Part shown: positions 35,081-45,053 of the stretch, piece by piece | How the letters are laid out: each line of letters begins with the position of its first letter | Position numbering within the stretch: the first letter of the stretch is position 1 | DNA from: Sodalis sp. Ffu | Lineage (GTDB): Bacteria; Pseudomonadota; Gammaproteobacteria; Enterobacterales; Enterobacteriaceae | Direction of reading: 5' to 3' | Assembly: GCA_024748595.1 (NCBI GenBank) | Contig: CP072944.1 | Location: 1,311,301 to 1,375,300, forward strand | Length of the DNA: 64,000 nucleotides | Position numbers and translations under genes: made by a program | The notes under the pieces: generated by a model | Seen by the model: the letters and a program-made list of their open reading frames with translations, nothing else | Database searches by the model: none | What the model was told of the DNA's origin: nothing

Positions 35081-35189
35081 GTTTTGAACGGTTGACGCAT
35101 TTTGAGGTGTGTTTCTTTAATAATTTAAAATGAATTTCTGATGGTTAGAATATCTTATCAGCTGTTAAAAATATCGCTTTAACCAGCTG

Positions 35190-36053
35190 TCAGGCTTCGA
35201 TAGCCCGACGTATTTTTTTCATGGCGTTTTTTTCTAGCTGACGAACGCGTTCAGCAGAGATACCGTATTGATCAGCCAGTTCTTGTAGAGTGCTCTTATT
35301 ATCGTCATTCAGCCAGCGAGCATGAATGATGTGCTGGCTGCGTTCATCCAGGCCTTCTAGTGCGGCACTGAGCTTGTCGGCGGCATGCTCTTCCCAGTTG
35401 TCTTCTTCTATGCTATCAGCAAAATCGGAAGATTTATCTTGCAGATAAAGCATCGGTGCCATTGATGTCCCACTTCCTTCGTGGTTTTCACCATCTGGAG
35501 TTGGGTCAAAAGTCATATCTTGCGCAGCCATACGGGACTCCATTTCACGGATGTCCTTACTAGTCACTCCCAGCTCTTTAGCGACCATTTCCACTTCATA
35601 CTGATTAAACCAACCCAAGCGTTGTTTGGTTTTACGTAAATTGAAAAATAATTTGCGCTGTGCTTTCGTTGTAGCTACTTTAACGATACGCCAGTTTCGT
35701 AGGACGTATTCATGAATTTCTGCTTTGATCCAATGCACAGCAAAGGATACCAGACGGACCCCCATTTCCGGATTAAACCGTCGCACAGCTTTCATTAAGC
35801 CGATGTTACCTTCCTGTATCAGGTCAGCCTGAGGTAGTCCGTAGCCGGAATAATTACGCGCGATATGAACAACAAAGCGCAGGTGAGACAGGATTAGTTG
35901 CTTAGCTGCTTCCAAATCGCCTTGATAGTGTAGTTGTTCAGCTAACACTCGTTCTTCTTCCTCCGTCAACATAGGGTAGGTATTAGATGCCTTTACATAG
36001 GCATCTAAACTACCTTGGGGAACGAGAACTAAAATTTGCTTATCTTTGATCAT
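35190..36053 (-). CDS. rpoH: RNA polymerase sigma-32 factor RpoH
   Basis: Heat-shock sigma factor. 287 aa from ATG 36053, chosen because AGAGGT lies at good spacing upstream and the protein aligns from there ([29 protein letters not shown]); the open extension of 15 codons has no likeness. Region 2 is intact: [73 protein letters not shown]. The RpoH box [18 protein letters not shown] is conserved, and the region 4 helix-turn-helix reads [26 protein letters not shown]. Last of the ftsY-ftsE-ftsX-rpoH series, as in E. coli. Confidence 0.97.
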   Translation of the reverse strand: MIKDKQILVLVPQGSLDAYVKASNTYPMLTEEEERVLAEQLHYQGDLEAAKQLILSHLRFVVHIARNYSGYGLPQADLIQEGNIGLMKAVRRFNPEMGVRLVSFAVHWIKAEIHEYVLRNWRIVKVATTKAQRKLFFNLRKTKQRLGWFNQYEVEMVAKELGVTSKDIREMESRMAAQDMTFDPTPDGENHEGSGTSMAPMLYLQDKSSDFADSIEEDNWEEHAADKLSAALEGLDERSQHIIHARWLNDDNKSTLQELADQYGISAERVRQLEKNAMKKIRRAIEA

Positions 36054-36206
36054 TAGATACCTCTTAACTAAAATACTCGTAGGGTATTCATACCACAATT
36101 TGCTCTAAGGTGTGATTAACTTTACTGAAAGTAATTGATATTTATTCGCAATTTTAAGGATTAATTCCGTAATTTAGTTGGTTTTAATTTTGCATTATAT
36201 CAAAAT

Positions 36207-37160
36207 TTAACTAGGTGTAAATTGGCGTAAATGTTGTATTGTCGCCACCAAGGCTGAAGACCAGCCGATCATTGCTGTGATTAGCAGCAATAGAATTGAT
36301 TCATCCCAGTTAAACCCATGCAATGCGAAGGTAGTACCGAAAATCGTTGCTATTTGCTCTATTACCGACTTCAGTAGCCATACTAAGATACTAGAAAGGA
36401 TCAGTGACAATATTGACCCGATGAATCCCAGCAGCAGGCCGTAGTTAAGAAAAGGGCGCAGTATAAAACCATCAGTAGCGCCAATAAGTTTCATGATGTT
36501 AATAGTATCGCGTCGGCTAAAAATACTGAGACGAATGCTGTTGCCAATAACCAGGAATATTTCAATCACCATTAAAATGCCAATCATAGTCGACAGATGT
36601 CCTACCAAGCTGGTGAGCGCCGTCAGACGTGTAAACCAGCTATCATCCATTCGCACCTCGTCCACACCATCGGTAGCTGTAATGCGATCACGTAGCTTTT
36701 TTAAAGTTTCGGTGCTCTGAAAATTCAGTTTAGGGGTAATAATAGCGACTGCTGAAAGTGGATTTTCTTTTAGCATATCTATGGCTTTACCAAAGCCAGA
36801 CCAATTTCGAAACTCATCCATCGCTTCTTCCCGCGATAGATAGCTTACCTTTTCGATACCGCTTTCTTGCTTAAGTATATCAATGACCTTCAATGCCGCG
36901 TTATCATCCAGTATCTTGTTAAGATACACTGTTAGTTGTGGGCTGGGGTACCATTGTTTCGCCGCTTGGCTGACGTTTTTCCATATCAAATAGCCTAAGC
37001 TGGGTAATGTCAACGAAATGGCAATTACTATCACGGTCAGCAATGTGGACAGCGGTTGGTGCCACATATCCATTAGCGTATTTAACCAGGCATGGCGCAA
37101 CAGAGCTTTCCAACTGCCGTGCGAACCCTTGGATTGCGGTGTTTGAACGGTACCATCCAT
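36207..37160 (-). CDS. ftsX: Cell division ABC-type membrane protein FtsX
   Basis: Membrane partner of FtsE; FtsEX activates septal peptidoglycan hydrolysis through EnvC in enterics. 317 aa, about 35 shorter than E. coli FtsX at the cytoplasmic N-terminus. First membrane segment [24 protein letters not shown] (about 37-60), a periplasmic domain with [18 protein letters not shown], and three C-terminal membrane segments with the [23 protein letters not shown] loop. Begins 3 bp after the ftsE stop. Confidence 0.94.
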   Translation of the reverse strand: MDGTVQTPQSKGSHGSWKALLRHAWLNTLMDMWHQPLSTLLTVIVIAISLTLPSLGYLIWKNVSQAAKQWYPSPQLTVYLNKILDDNAALKVIDILKQESGIEKVSYLSREEAMDEFRNWSGFGKAIDMLKENPLSAVAIITPKLNFQSTETLKKLRDRITATDGVDEVRMDDSWFTRLTALTSLVGHLSTMIGILMVIEIFLVIGNSIRLSIFSRRDTINIMKLIGATDGFILRPFLNYGLLLGFIGSILSLILSSILVWLLKSVIEQIATIFGTTFALHGFNWDESILLLLITAMIGWSSALVATIQHLRQFTPS

Positions 37161-37163
37161 CGT

Positions 37164-37883
37164 CTAAGTTCTAAAAGCTTTATAGGGTTTATTGGACCTG
37201 TTGGGTTTTTTACATTTACTTTCATGAACGCTTTCAGATATTCTTCCCTGCTTAAGTGTCAAAATACGGTAATTTTGACGGGCTATCAGTGCGGTATCAT
37301 GGGTTGCCATTAAAACTGTTACTCCAACGCGGTTAAATTCCTCAAACAGTTGTAGTATACCCTTGGACAGCGTATCGTCCAGGTTCTCGGTTGGCTCGTC
37401 CGCTAGTAGTACCGCTGGTTTGTTGACTATGGCGCGGGCGATACCTACTCGCTGTTGTTCTCCACCTGATAGCTGTATTGGAAAATTGAGGGCTTTATCC
37501 AGTAGGCCGACTTTATCCAATGCTGCTGACACACGGCGACGTGTATTTTCAATACTGGTGCCAACAATTACCATCGGCATCGCTACGTTGTCGTAGACCG
37601 TGCGATCCAGCAGCAAATGATGATCTTGGAAGATTGTGCCGATCTGACGCCGCAGAAATGGAATTTCGCTATTTTTTAGTCGGCTGATGTTGTGACCGCG
37701 AAATAAAATATGACCCGCACTAGGGCGCTCAATGCCGCATATCAGTTTAAGTATGGTACTTTTCCCCGCCCCAGAATGGCCAGTTAGACATGCCATCTTA
37801 GCTGGACGGAGATGAAAGTTCACCCCCTGAAGTGCCTGTCGTCCGCCAAGATAGGCTTTGCTGACTTGTTCAAAACGAATCAT
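37164..37883 (-). CDS. ftsE: Cell division ATP-binding protein FtsE
   Basis: ATPase of FtsEX. 239 aa. Walker A GHSGAGKST (about 35-43), Q-loop TIFQDHHLLLDRTVYDN, signature LSGGEQQRVGIARA, Walker B VLLADEPTENLDD, switch His in LMATHDTALI. Two departures from enteric FtsE: the Gly after DEPT is Glu (ADEPTENLD for ADEPTGNLD), and the C-terminus carries about 17 extra polar residues (ESVHESKCKKPNRSNK...). Both look tolerable, but the first is in a conserved motif. Sits between ftsY and ftsX. Confidence 0.94.
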   Translation of the reverse strand: MIRFEQVSKAYLGGRQALQGVNFHLRPAKMACLTGHSGAGKSTILKLICGIERPSAGHILFRGHNISRLKNSEIPFLRRQIGTIFQDHHLLLDRTVYDNVAMPMVIVGTSIENTRRRVSAALDKVGLLDKALNFPIQLSGGEQQRVGIARAIVNKPAVLLADEPTENLDDTLSKGILQLFEEFNRVGVTVLMATHDTALIARQNYRILTLKQGRISESVHESKCKKPNRSNKPYKAFRT

Positions 37884-37921
37884 CCTTTCTTAATCCCCTA
37901 ATCCTTTGATCTTTTAATCAT

Positions 37922-39019
37922 CTAATCTTCTCGGGCAAAAAGTGCCTCAATAAAATCAGCGGCTTTAAAGGGCTGTAAATCCTCAATATTCTCTCCTACG
38001 CCAATATAACGAATCGGGATACCAAAGTAGTCGGCGATAGCGAAAATTACACCTCCTTTAGCAGTCCCATCCAGTTTAGTCATGGTTATGCCGGTAAGTA
38101 CCACCGCTTTATTAAACAAATCAGTTTGGCTAATGGCGTTCTGGCCGGTGCTAGCGTCTATATTCAGCATAACTTCATGTGGTGCATCTGCGTCCAGCTT
38201 TTTCATAACCCGGACAATTTTTTTTAGTTCTTCCATACAGTGAGTTTTATTTTGCAATATACCGGCGGTATCTGCGATCAGTACATCGATACTTTTCGTT
38301 TTGGAGGCCTGAATGGCGTCAAATATTACCGAAGCGGAATCAGAACCGGTATGTTGCGCGACTATTGGAATATGATTGCGTTCACTCCATATCTGTAGTT
38401 GTTCCACAGCCGCCGCGCGGAAGGTGTCACCTGCCGCCAACATGACGCTTTTGCCTGCATTTTGGTATCTATGCGCGAGTTTACCGATGGTGGTGGTTTT
38501 TCCTACACCATTGACACCGACCATTAGTATGACAAATGGTGTTTTGCCCTCTACCAGCATCGGTCGATCAACGGTCGCCAGGATTTTCGCCATTTCTTCA
38601 CGCAGTTTACTATACAGTGCCTCGGGGTTCTTTAGTTGATATTGATCGGTATGGGTGCTTAAGTTATCAATAATTTTCCGTGTGGTCTTGACGCCCACAT
38701 CGGCAATTAGTAATTGTTCTTCTAATTTTTTGAATAGATCTTCATCGATTTTTTTGTCGTAAAACAATTTGATAAATTCGGATCCCAGATTCTGGCGAGT
38801 TTTACCGAGGCTGCGTTTCAGTCGGATAAAAAAGCTTTCCCGCGTCGATAGGGCTTGTTCACTATTGGTCACTTGCTTAGTTTCCGGGATATTTTTCGAC
38901 ATGTTATCGCACAGCAATGTTTTCGTTTCGTCCGACATCGTCCCTCCATAGTTAGAGGATGCTGCAGTCGGAGAGCTAGCTACCAGTCGTTTGTAGTCGG
39001 AGTCCTTGTCTTGCTGCAT
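37922..39019 (-). CDS. ftsY: Signal recognition particle receptor FtsY, shortened
   Basis: GTPase docking SRP-ribosome complexes at the membrane. 365 aa against about 497 in E. coli: the long acidic A domain is nearly gone, leaving about 60 residues before RESFFIRLKRSLGKTRQNLG. The N domain (FKKLEEQLLIADVGVKTTRKI) and G domain are well conserved: G1 GVNGVGKTTTIGKLA (about 168-182), AAGDTFRAAAVEQL, G4 TKLDGTAKGG. The G3 box reads DTAGI where SRP GTPases almost always have DTAGR. First gene of ftsY-ftsE-ftsX; the start could also be one of the internal Met residues 28 or 40. Confidence 0.95.
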   Translation of the reverse strand: MQQDKDSDYKRLVASSPTAASSNYGGTMSDETKTLLCDNMSKNIPETKQVTNSEQALSTRESFFIRLKRSLGKTRQNLGSEFIKLFYDKKIDEDLFKKLEEQLLIADVGVKTTRKIIDNLSTHTDQYQLKNPEALYSKLREEMAKILATVDRPMLVEGKTPFVILMVGVNGVGKTTTIGKLAHRYQNAGKSVMLAAGDTFRAAAVEQLQIWSERNHIPIVAQHTGSDSASVIFDAIQASKTKSIDVLIADTAGILQNKTHCMEELKKIVRVMKKLDADAPHEVMLNIDASTGQNAISQTDLFNKAVVLTGITMTKLDGTAKGGVIFAIADYFGIPIRYIGVGENIEDLQPFKAADFIEALFARED

Positions 39020-39929
39020 CGGTAATTGTTCGGTGAGATAAATAACTTATTCATCAGTGCGTAGAATATCCTTTTTTTGTTATCCGACACTACTCTGTTG
39101 CCGGTAAAATATGGATTTTTGCTTCTTTAGCCTGCCTATTCTTATCTTTGTGATATTCTTCCCGCTGAAGTGTATGGATGATGAATAATAAATATAATTA
39201 ATAGTTTATCACTTTCTTTGCAGGGAAACATGTGTCTGACAGGGTTTTTTTATGATTTTAATCAAATATTAATTAATATTTCTCTCGATTCTGCGTTTTG
39301 ATAGAATAAATTGTCTTTGATATCTTTAAGTGGCAGTTGATTGATTTGGTAGTTTGTTAAATACATTTAGGCGTTGAAACTTATTCTTAATGTTGAAAGT
39401 TGTTATTGAAAGGAGTTAAGGGTTTATTCAAGTTACTCGTTTGGTGAGTGGATAAACGAGCAAGTATTATTATTCCATGTGTTTTTTTACGGTGTATGCA
39501 GTCTTTACTTGTCATTATAATTTGATAATGCGATTAAATTTTATTTGTGACATGGCTGCCTTTGTCATGAGAGCTTAGTGGTTATTTTGACCACTTTTAT
39601 TTTTAGTGATATTATTTTCTATTAAACATTAATTCGTCATTGATTGCTCTTTATCAGCATTACCATGCTGGTTGCATGGCCATTGTTAGGTACATCAGGT
39701 ATTTATTTTTTAATCAGGAGCGTATACATGACTAGTGCGTATTAAAATCCCGACTTGTTGTTGGTTTTTATAAATTTTGATATGTTTGCTGAAGAGTCGA
39801 GAGATTATTATGTTATCGATTACCACATGGAATTTGTGTCAACTTCGGAGTTTTTTTGATTTTATGTGTGCTGATTTTCTATTTATCTTCATTTTAGCTC
39901 AGTAGTATCATATAGCAATATTATGAGTT
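39020..39929. other. Gene-free spacer between divergent ftsY and rsmD
   Basis: AT-rich with long T-runs. No gene seen; the right part merges into an IS relic. Confidence 0.45.
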
Positions 39930-40125
39930 CTTTTATTTGGTCATATTAGACAGTAAGGGCTAATTAAGGTATTCAGTCATAACATCAGTGATCTGCGTTT
40001 GATGAGTTTGTTATTGTTGCTTATCCAATTAGTGACTTTAAAATTTATGGTTTGAATAATAATTTTTAAGAAAATTGGTAATTTATCTTTCATTTATTAT
40101 AAATTGTGATTTATTCAACAAAGCC
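39930..40125 (-). mobile_element. IS903-group relic with an intact terminal repeat
   Basis: The right end at 40108-40125 is gatttattcaacaaagcc, an exact match to the 18-bp terminal repeat of IS903 (ggctttgttgaataaatc). Inside it, the minus strand from about 40053 gives a decayed transposase start, including the block atctgcgtttgatg that encodes the IKRR/GSL region. The left part is not recognisable. The end lies 28 bp before the rsmD start. Confidence 0.9.
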
Positions 40126-40153
40126 TAATTTAATTAGTAGCAAGATATCTATA

Positions 40154-40753
40154 GTGAAACAAAAGCCTCTCTTCCTTACTGGTCAGATACGTATCATTGG
40201 TGGCCAGTGGCGTGGTCGAAAATTGCCGGTGCTCGATAGTCCAGGTTTACGGCCTACCCCCGCTCGAGTGCGCGAGACACTGTTTAATTGGCTGTCGCCG
40301 GTGATACAGGGCGCTCGTTGCCTGGATTGCTTTGCCGGCAGCGGCGCTTTGAGTTTTGAGGCACTCTCTCGCCACGCTGCTAATATTACATTGTTGGAGC
40401 AGGATCACGTAGTCAGTGTACAGTTGGATAAAACTCTAGAATTGCTGCAAACACAAGAGGCGCAAGTGGTCAACACTGATAGTTTATGTTGGTTGGATCA
40501 GCCAGGCGATACTTACGATGTGGTGTTTATTGATCCACCGTTCCGCCAGAAAATGATAGATAAAACGATAAAGTTGCTGAAGCGACATCATCGCCTTGCT
40601 TCTAATGCTTGGATTTATATTGAAACCGAAACTGAAGGATCCATCCCTGATGTGCCTCCCAGTTGGCGATTGCACCGAGAAAATATTGCTGGGCAAGTAG
40701 CCTATAGGCTTTATTGTGTAACTACTAACTACAAGGAGTCATATCAATATTGA
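40154..40753 (+). CDS. rsmD: 16S rRNA (guanine966-N2)-methyltransferase RsmD
   Basis: Methylates G966 of 16S rRNA. 199 aa from GTG 40154, which gives an enteric-like start (KQKPLFLTGQIRIIGGQWRGRKLPV). The upstream ATG at 40106 would place the first codons inside the IS terminal repeat, so it is an artefact of the insertion. SAM motif DCFAGSGALSFEALSRHA (about 55-72), N6/N2 methylase motif IDPPFRQK (about 122-129), and C-terminal HRENIAGQVAYRLY. No good SD is visible before the GTG. Next to ftsY in the divergent orientation, as in enterics. Confidence 0.93.
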   Translation: MKQKPLFLTGQIRIIGGQWRGRKLPVLDSPGLRPTPARVRETLFNWLSPVIQGARCLDCFAGSGALSFEALSRHAANITLLEQDHVVSVQLDKTLELLQTQEAQVVNTDSLCWLDQPGDTYDVVFIDPPFRQKMIDKTIKLLKRHHRLASNAWIYIETETEGSIPDVPPSWRLHRENIAGQVAYRLYCVTTNYKESYQY

Positions 40754-40860
40754 TTAATTCAGCTGTCTGTTGAGGTTGTAGGTATTTTTATTTTTTAACG
40801 AATGTAAATATAATGCATGAAGGAGCTAGATAATCAATTTTATTTTTATTTAGAGAAGAA
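40754..40860. other. Short spacer after rsmD
   Basis: Nothing recognised before the IS relic that starts near 40860. Confidence 0.3.
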
Positions 40861-40866
40861 ATTTAT

Positions 40867-41545
40867 ATGGCAAGGAAAATTTGAACATCATTAGTCTGAA
40901 TGAGTATCAATAAATGATTTCATCAAACGCGTTTCACTGATTTTTGGTTTAATACATTAGAATCAGGCTCTGTTATTGCAAAGAGCGTGGTCATATGCTA
41001 TTTGGAGATGGATATTATAACTGTATTGATATTAAAAATTTTTTGCCTGACGTTGCGAACATTATCAAGATTTTTTGTCTCCATTTGCAGTGAATGACGT
41101 TTCCTCTATGTTAGCTTGGATTCAGTAAAACGCGTTGTAAGCGTTAAATATCATGATAAAAACTTTGACATGCGTCAATAACTCATTGCTATTGATGTTA
41201 CTGAACTGTGTATCTGGTGTAAGCCTATATAACGGTTGACACCACATAACATATAAAAGCTGTTCTAATAGTAGTTGACTAATATTAGATAGACATTTGC
41301 TTCTTTTTGAAAAAGGTGATTGTAACTTGCTGGGTAATGCTGATAACTGGAATATATAATTATGTCACGAATAAAATAGCTATTCTTTCTGAAATTACTA
41401 GATTATAATGCTTAGATTAGGGAAGCGTATCGCGATGGGCGATGCTATTAAATGTAGCTGATGTGCCTAAGCATAAAATTAGTAGATTGAACAATTTTTA
41501 ATAAATAATTGAAGTAAAAGATTGGTGAAGCTAAATTTATCCAAC
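40867..41545 (+). mobile_element. IS903-group relic, transposase start to right end
   Basis: At 40867 the plus strand begins ATGGCAAGGAAAATTTGA, a degenerate MAK.KFKITN, then NEYN-like and IKRVSLIFGL segments (compare RGSLTFWLD) near 40925-40950. GNADNW near 41334 and the tail-like CACGAATAAAATAG at 41366 follow. The end near 41527-41542 (aaatttatccaacagc) is a decayed terminal repeat. All frames are broken. Confidence 0.75.
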
Positions 41546-42159
41546 AGCGTTTATTTATGGTGGTTGTTTTTAGTATGACTGTGTATATGGATCTTTATCT
41601 CGGATTAGTAGATATCTCTAGCTGTTAAACCCATATTTTTATTTTTCTGTTCCTCTTTAATGGGGGAACTATCATTTTCGCCACCGGTTTTTAATTATTT
41701 TTAGTTTTTGATCATCATGTATCTGTATGATATCTACCCCTTCTATTCTAATATGAAGTGGATGTTTTTTATTTTAATCTGTTGGATTATCATTAATTCT
41801 AACTATTAATCTCCTAACAATTTTGGTTGCTGTCGGCATAAGCTCAGCGTTGCGGCAATTATCGCTGTGTCGTGGATCTGGGAGGAGGAAATAGGTTAGC
41901 TTATTATGCTCCTAATGTTGGTATACATTGTTGATTGTATAGAGGGCACAGGTAAGTAACTATCTTGTTAGCTGCTGATAGGGAACGTTTTATTGCTGTT
42001 CGCTCCATGGTGATTGTTAATCAATCATTAATTGTTTATTCATGCAAATCAGATAGTGCGTTATAAACGTTATTTTGCACTTTTGATTATTCAGTCGCTG
42101 TATTTTTTAGCAGGGAATGTTGAAAGTCTTTAGCGCTTTTACATGTTACTTGCAATACT
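41546..42159. other. Gene-free spacer upstream of the tusA 3' end
   Basis: AT-rich, no supported gene. In enterics zntA and yhh genes separate rsmD from tusA; I could not identify their remnants. Confidence 0.4.
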
Positions 42160-42429
42160 CTAATTTTTTCGCGATGGTAACACCGTTATTCCCTTGCGCA
42201 ATAAATAGCGGTAGGGCAAGTATTTTGTTGTCTGTGCTAATAAAGTATGTTCCATGAACCGGCAAAAATCGGGAATGTCACGGATTGTGGTTGGATCGTC
42301 AGCAATGATCAGTAGTATTTGTCCTTTAGTCATGAGACGTATGGTTTTACGTATCATCATTACTGGTTCAGGACAACGTAGACCGCGAACGTCAAGGGTT
42401 CTGTCTGTGGCGTCAAAAGTATTAGGCAT
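42160..42429 (-). CDS. tusA: Sulfurtransferase TusA
   Basis: Accepts persulfide sulfur from IscS and passes it to TusBCD for tRNA 2-thiouridine synthesis. 89 aa from ATG 42429 ([25 protein letters not shown]); an in-frame ATG five codons upstream is also possible. The active Cys is in [15 protein letters not shown], and [21 protein letters not shown] is conserved. The C-terminal tail (TVLPSRKN) is a few residues longer than in E. coli. Stands alone. Confidence 0.94.
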   Translation of the reverse strand: MPNTFDATDRTLDVRGLRCPEPVMMIRKTIRLMTKGQILLIIADDPTTIRDIPDFCRFMEHTLLAQTTKYLPYRYLLRKGITVLPSRKN

Positions 42430-42639
42430 GTGTGTAAATTTCACATTAGGTCAATAATTTATTGGGGATTGTAATCTACGCCGCCGTTGGTGGTTGCAAG
42501 GTCATCTATCTAGTAATTAATGTTCTATTAATTACTATTCTATTAAATTGCTCAGACTATACTGCATTTAGTATAACGGGCTAGATGTTAATGTCATGAT
42601 AAATTTTTTTGTCTTCGGCGATATTATCTCATGTTGCTG

Positions 42640-43215
42640 ATGCTATTTGGTTGGGTTATTTGTAAAGTAAGAATAGATAGGTCAGGAAAGATCTGTGTCT
42701 AGAGCAAGAGGTATGGTGATCACCATAATATATGAAATTATCGGCTATTACTTTTCGCTAAGTAATATAATGGATACAGAAGCATTACTTGGGCTTTTCG
42801 TAAACATGTTGAAAAATTTAAATAAATTTCCAATGACGTAATTATGATGCGTTCTGTCATAATGCGCTGTTGGTTAAGGGAAATCAGTTGGCTATTCTTC
42901 CTTGTAAAATGTCTGGGACTAGCTGGGTAATGCTGGTATGGATCAGGCGAGTGGTCAATTAATATTCCAAATAAAAATAAATTATTGGTTACCACGAAAA
43001 TTTTTGGTGAAGATATTTACGTCATGAATAAAATGGTTATTCAGTAGATTTCTGATGTTAGCTAGATTGCGATGCTCGCCTAGATAGGGAAAGACAGTTG
43101 TTATAAACATGGTTTTGCTAGGTATGGCTGTTACGGAGGATTGACTTAATAACATTGAATAATGATCTTTAATTTAAGGAAAAGTATCCGTGATGATGAA
43201 AGTTATTCAACAAAA
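42640..43215 (+). mobile_element. IS903-group relic
   Basis: At about 42841 the plus strand reads YDAFCHNALLVKGNQLAILPCKMSG, matching YDTRLCHDELRRKKISALIPPRKGA of IS903 transposase; then WVMLVWIRRVVN (compare YWPGEYADRNRAVAN), then the tail ATGAATAAAATGG at 43024 and a terminal repeat remnant gttattcaacaaaaatt at 43201. The upstream boundary is uncertain. Confidence 0.75.
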
Positions 43216-43394
43216 ATTTAGCTATGCGTATTTAGAAAATCGAGGATAACTATAATATCTCTGAAATTGATAATAATTTTTCTTTTTCTTTAATGATCTT
43301 AGTGATATCCTAATATAAATTAAGTCATAATTTTCTATAATGTAGCATTATTTATATTTATTATTTATTAATCAATATTTTACATGGAGTAAAC

Positions 43395-43997
43395 ATGGTT
43401 TTGGTAACTCGTCAAGCCCCAGATTTTACTGCTGTTGCCGTATTGGGTAATGGTGAAATCGTTAACAATTTTAAATTAAAAAATTACATTAAGGGTAAAC
43501 CTGTAGTTATCTTTTTTTGGCCGATGGATTTTACCTTTGTTTGTCCAACTGAGCTAATTGCTTTCGATAAACGTTATTTAGAGTTCCAAAAACGTGGTGT
43601 AGAAGTCATCGGTATTTCCTTCGATTCTGAGTTTGTGCACAGGGCATGGCGTTTGGTACCGATTGATAAAGGCGGTATTGGTCCAGTGAAATACCCGATG
43701 GTGGCTGATGTAAAACGTGAAATCATTAAAGCTTACGGTATTGAGCATCCGGACTCCGGTGTTGCCTTGCGCGGTTCGTTTCTGATCGATAAAGGGGGTA
43801 TTGTGCGCCATCAGGTGGTTAATGACTTACCGTTGGGTCGGAATATCGATGAAATGATGCGTATGGTCGATGCTTTGCAGTTTCATGAAGAGCATGGTGA
43901 AGTATGTCCGGCTCAGTGGGAGAAAGGTCAAAGAGGTATGAATGCGTCATCAGAGGGTGTTGCCAAGTATTTGTCTGATAATTTAACTAGCTTATAA
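43395..43997 (+). CDS. 2-Cys peroxiredoxin (AhpC/TSA family)
   Basis: Thiol peroxidase that reduces hydrogen peroxide and organic peroxides. 200 aa. The peroxidatic Cys lies in FFWPMDFTFVCPTEL (about 42-56) and the resolving Cys in GEVCPAQWEKG (about 168-178), so it is a typical 2-Cys enzyme with a C-terminal arm (ASSEGVAKYLSDNLTSL). KYPMVADVKREIIKAYGI and RGSFLIDKGGIVRHQVVNDLPLGR are family blocks. No ahpF reductase follows, so electrons would come from elsewhere, probably thioredoxin. Closest in form to the second AhpC-like proteins of enterics, not to ahpC of the ahpCF operon. Clear SD (tggag) before the ATG. Confidence 0.93.
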   Translation: MVLVTRQAPDFTAVAVLGNGEIVNNFKLKNYIKGKPVVIFFWPMDFTFVCPTELIAFDKRYLEFQKRGVEVIGISFDSEFVHRAWRLVPIDKGGIGPVKYPMVADVKREIIKAYGIEHPDSGVALRGSFLIDKGGIVRHQVVNDLPLGRNIDEMMRMVDALQFHEEHGEVCPAQWEKGQRGMNASSEGVAKYLSDNLTSL

Positions 43998-44008
43998 ATC
44001 ATCATTTA

Positions 44009-44063
44009 TTTGGCCTTATTACCAGGTAGAGTTTTGATGCTTAGAACTTGGTATAAGGCCAAA
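44009..44063. terminator. Hairpin downstream of the peroxiredoxin gene
   Basis: A 15-bp stem with one bulged base (tttggccttat...acca paired with tggtataaggccaaa), 11 bp past the stop. It lacks a T-run but is the only strong structure after the gene; a likely terminator or 3' stabiliser. Confidence 0.6.
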
Positions 44064-44499
44064 CTTGCTATATCTATCATTTGCATTGTGTGTTTTCTTT
44101 TCAGCAGTTAGAGCCCAGCAATATACTAGATTGTTCGGAAAATATTTAATAAGATTAATAATAATAATAAATAATAGAAGAATATGTCTGTACAAGCGTT
44201 GGTTGGGTAGTGGAAATTTTATTGTTTTCCTAATATTGTTGAATAGATTGGATTTTAAAAATGAATAGTTGGATAAATTTTCCCCAAATTCTCTAATAAT
44301 ACAATTATAAATTATTAATTAGTAATGATGTCTATATAGTAAATAATACTATTTAAATTATTAAGCAAATTAATAGTATAAATGTAACGGTCGATATATC
44401 AATATATGACATTATCGATTTTAAATTTATCGCGGAATAACAGGGCATAAGCAGTATTCTGACTTGATAAAAATTAAAAAAGTCATACATGGGGGTATG

Positions 44500-44800
44500 A
44501 TATGCATCATAGCTACGATATGTGTAGGTTAAAATTAGAGCTCTTGTTCTTTGGGAGTACGCCATTGATTAATCGGTAATATTGGTAAAGATTAGGTGGA
44601 TGTCGATCAACTTTAAACAGGAAATAATGATAACTAGAAATAACATAATGAATTTACCACGGTGTTCTTTACGATATATAATATATCACTAATAAAATGG
44701 TTATTCGATGAATAACTTGATGCACAAATAGGTAAAGCCTGATTTGCTAATGGGATCCGCATTGAATAACATATTTTATTATTTTTAATATTTAGTTCTA
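44500..44800 (+). mobile_element. IS903-group relic, weak
   Basis: Plus strand near 44513 gives SYDMCRLKLELLFFGSTPL, resembling the YDTRLCHDELRRKKISALIPP segment, with a tail-like CACTAATAAAATGGTTATTC at 44686. More decayed than the other copies. Confidence 0.45.
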
Positions 44801-44949
44801 TATTCAGCAATATTAACGAATAAAGGATTATTATTTTGTTATATACTCATAAATATTTAATTTGCTTAAAATAAATAATAATAAATTTTAATTATATTAT
44901 TTTCTAATATTTATTAGATTTCTTTTTTGTTGAACCGACAATGTTAAAA

Positions 44950-44972
44950 GTTTAAAGTAAACTACTTTAAAC
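44950..44972. promoter_or_regulatory. Perfect 10-bp-arm palindrome upstream of sitA, candidate operator
   Basis: gtttaaagta (44950-44959), aac, tactttaaac (44963-44972). A 23-bp dyad about 80 bp before the sitA start and directly adjacent to a Fur-like box. Its size resembles MntR operators, but the sequence differs from the E. coli MntR consensus, so the cognate regulator is unknown. Confidence 0.6.
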
Positions 44973-44991
44973 GAGAATTATTAGCATTTAA
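44973..44991. promoter_or_regulatory. Fur-like box upstream of sitA
   Basis: gagaattattagcatttaa resembles the 19-bp Fur consensus gataatgataatcattatc at most positions of its left half and centre (AATNATT-A-CATT). It lies about 60 bp before the sitA start. The sitABCD operon is Fur- and MntR-controlled in Salmonella, which fits. Confidence 0.55.
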
Positions 44992-45053
44992 AGTGATGTT
45001 CAGATATTATAGCCCGTATTTATTTGATCAAAAATCATTGTATAGGGTATTAT

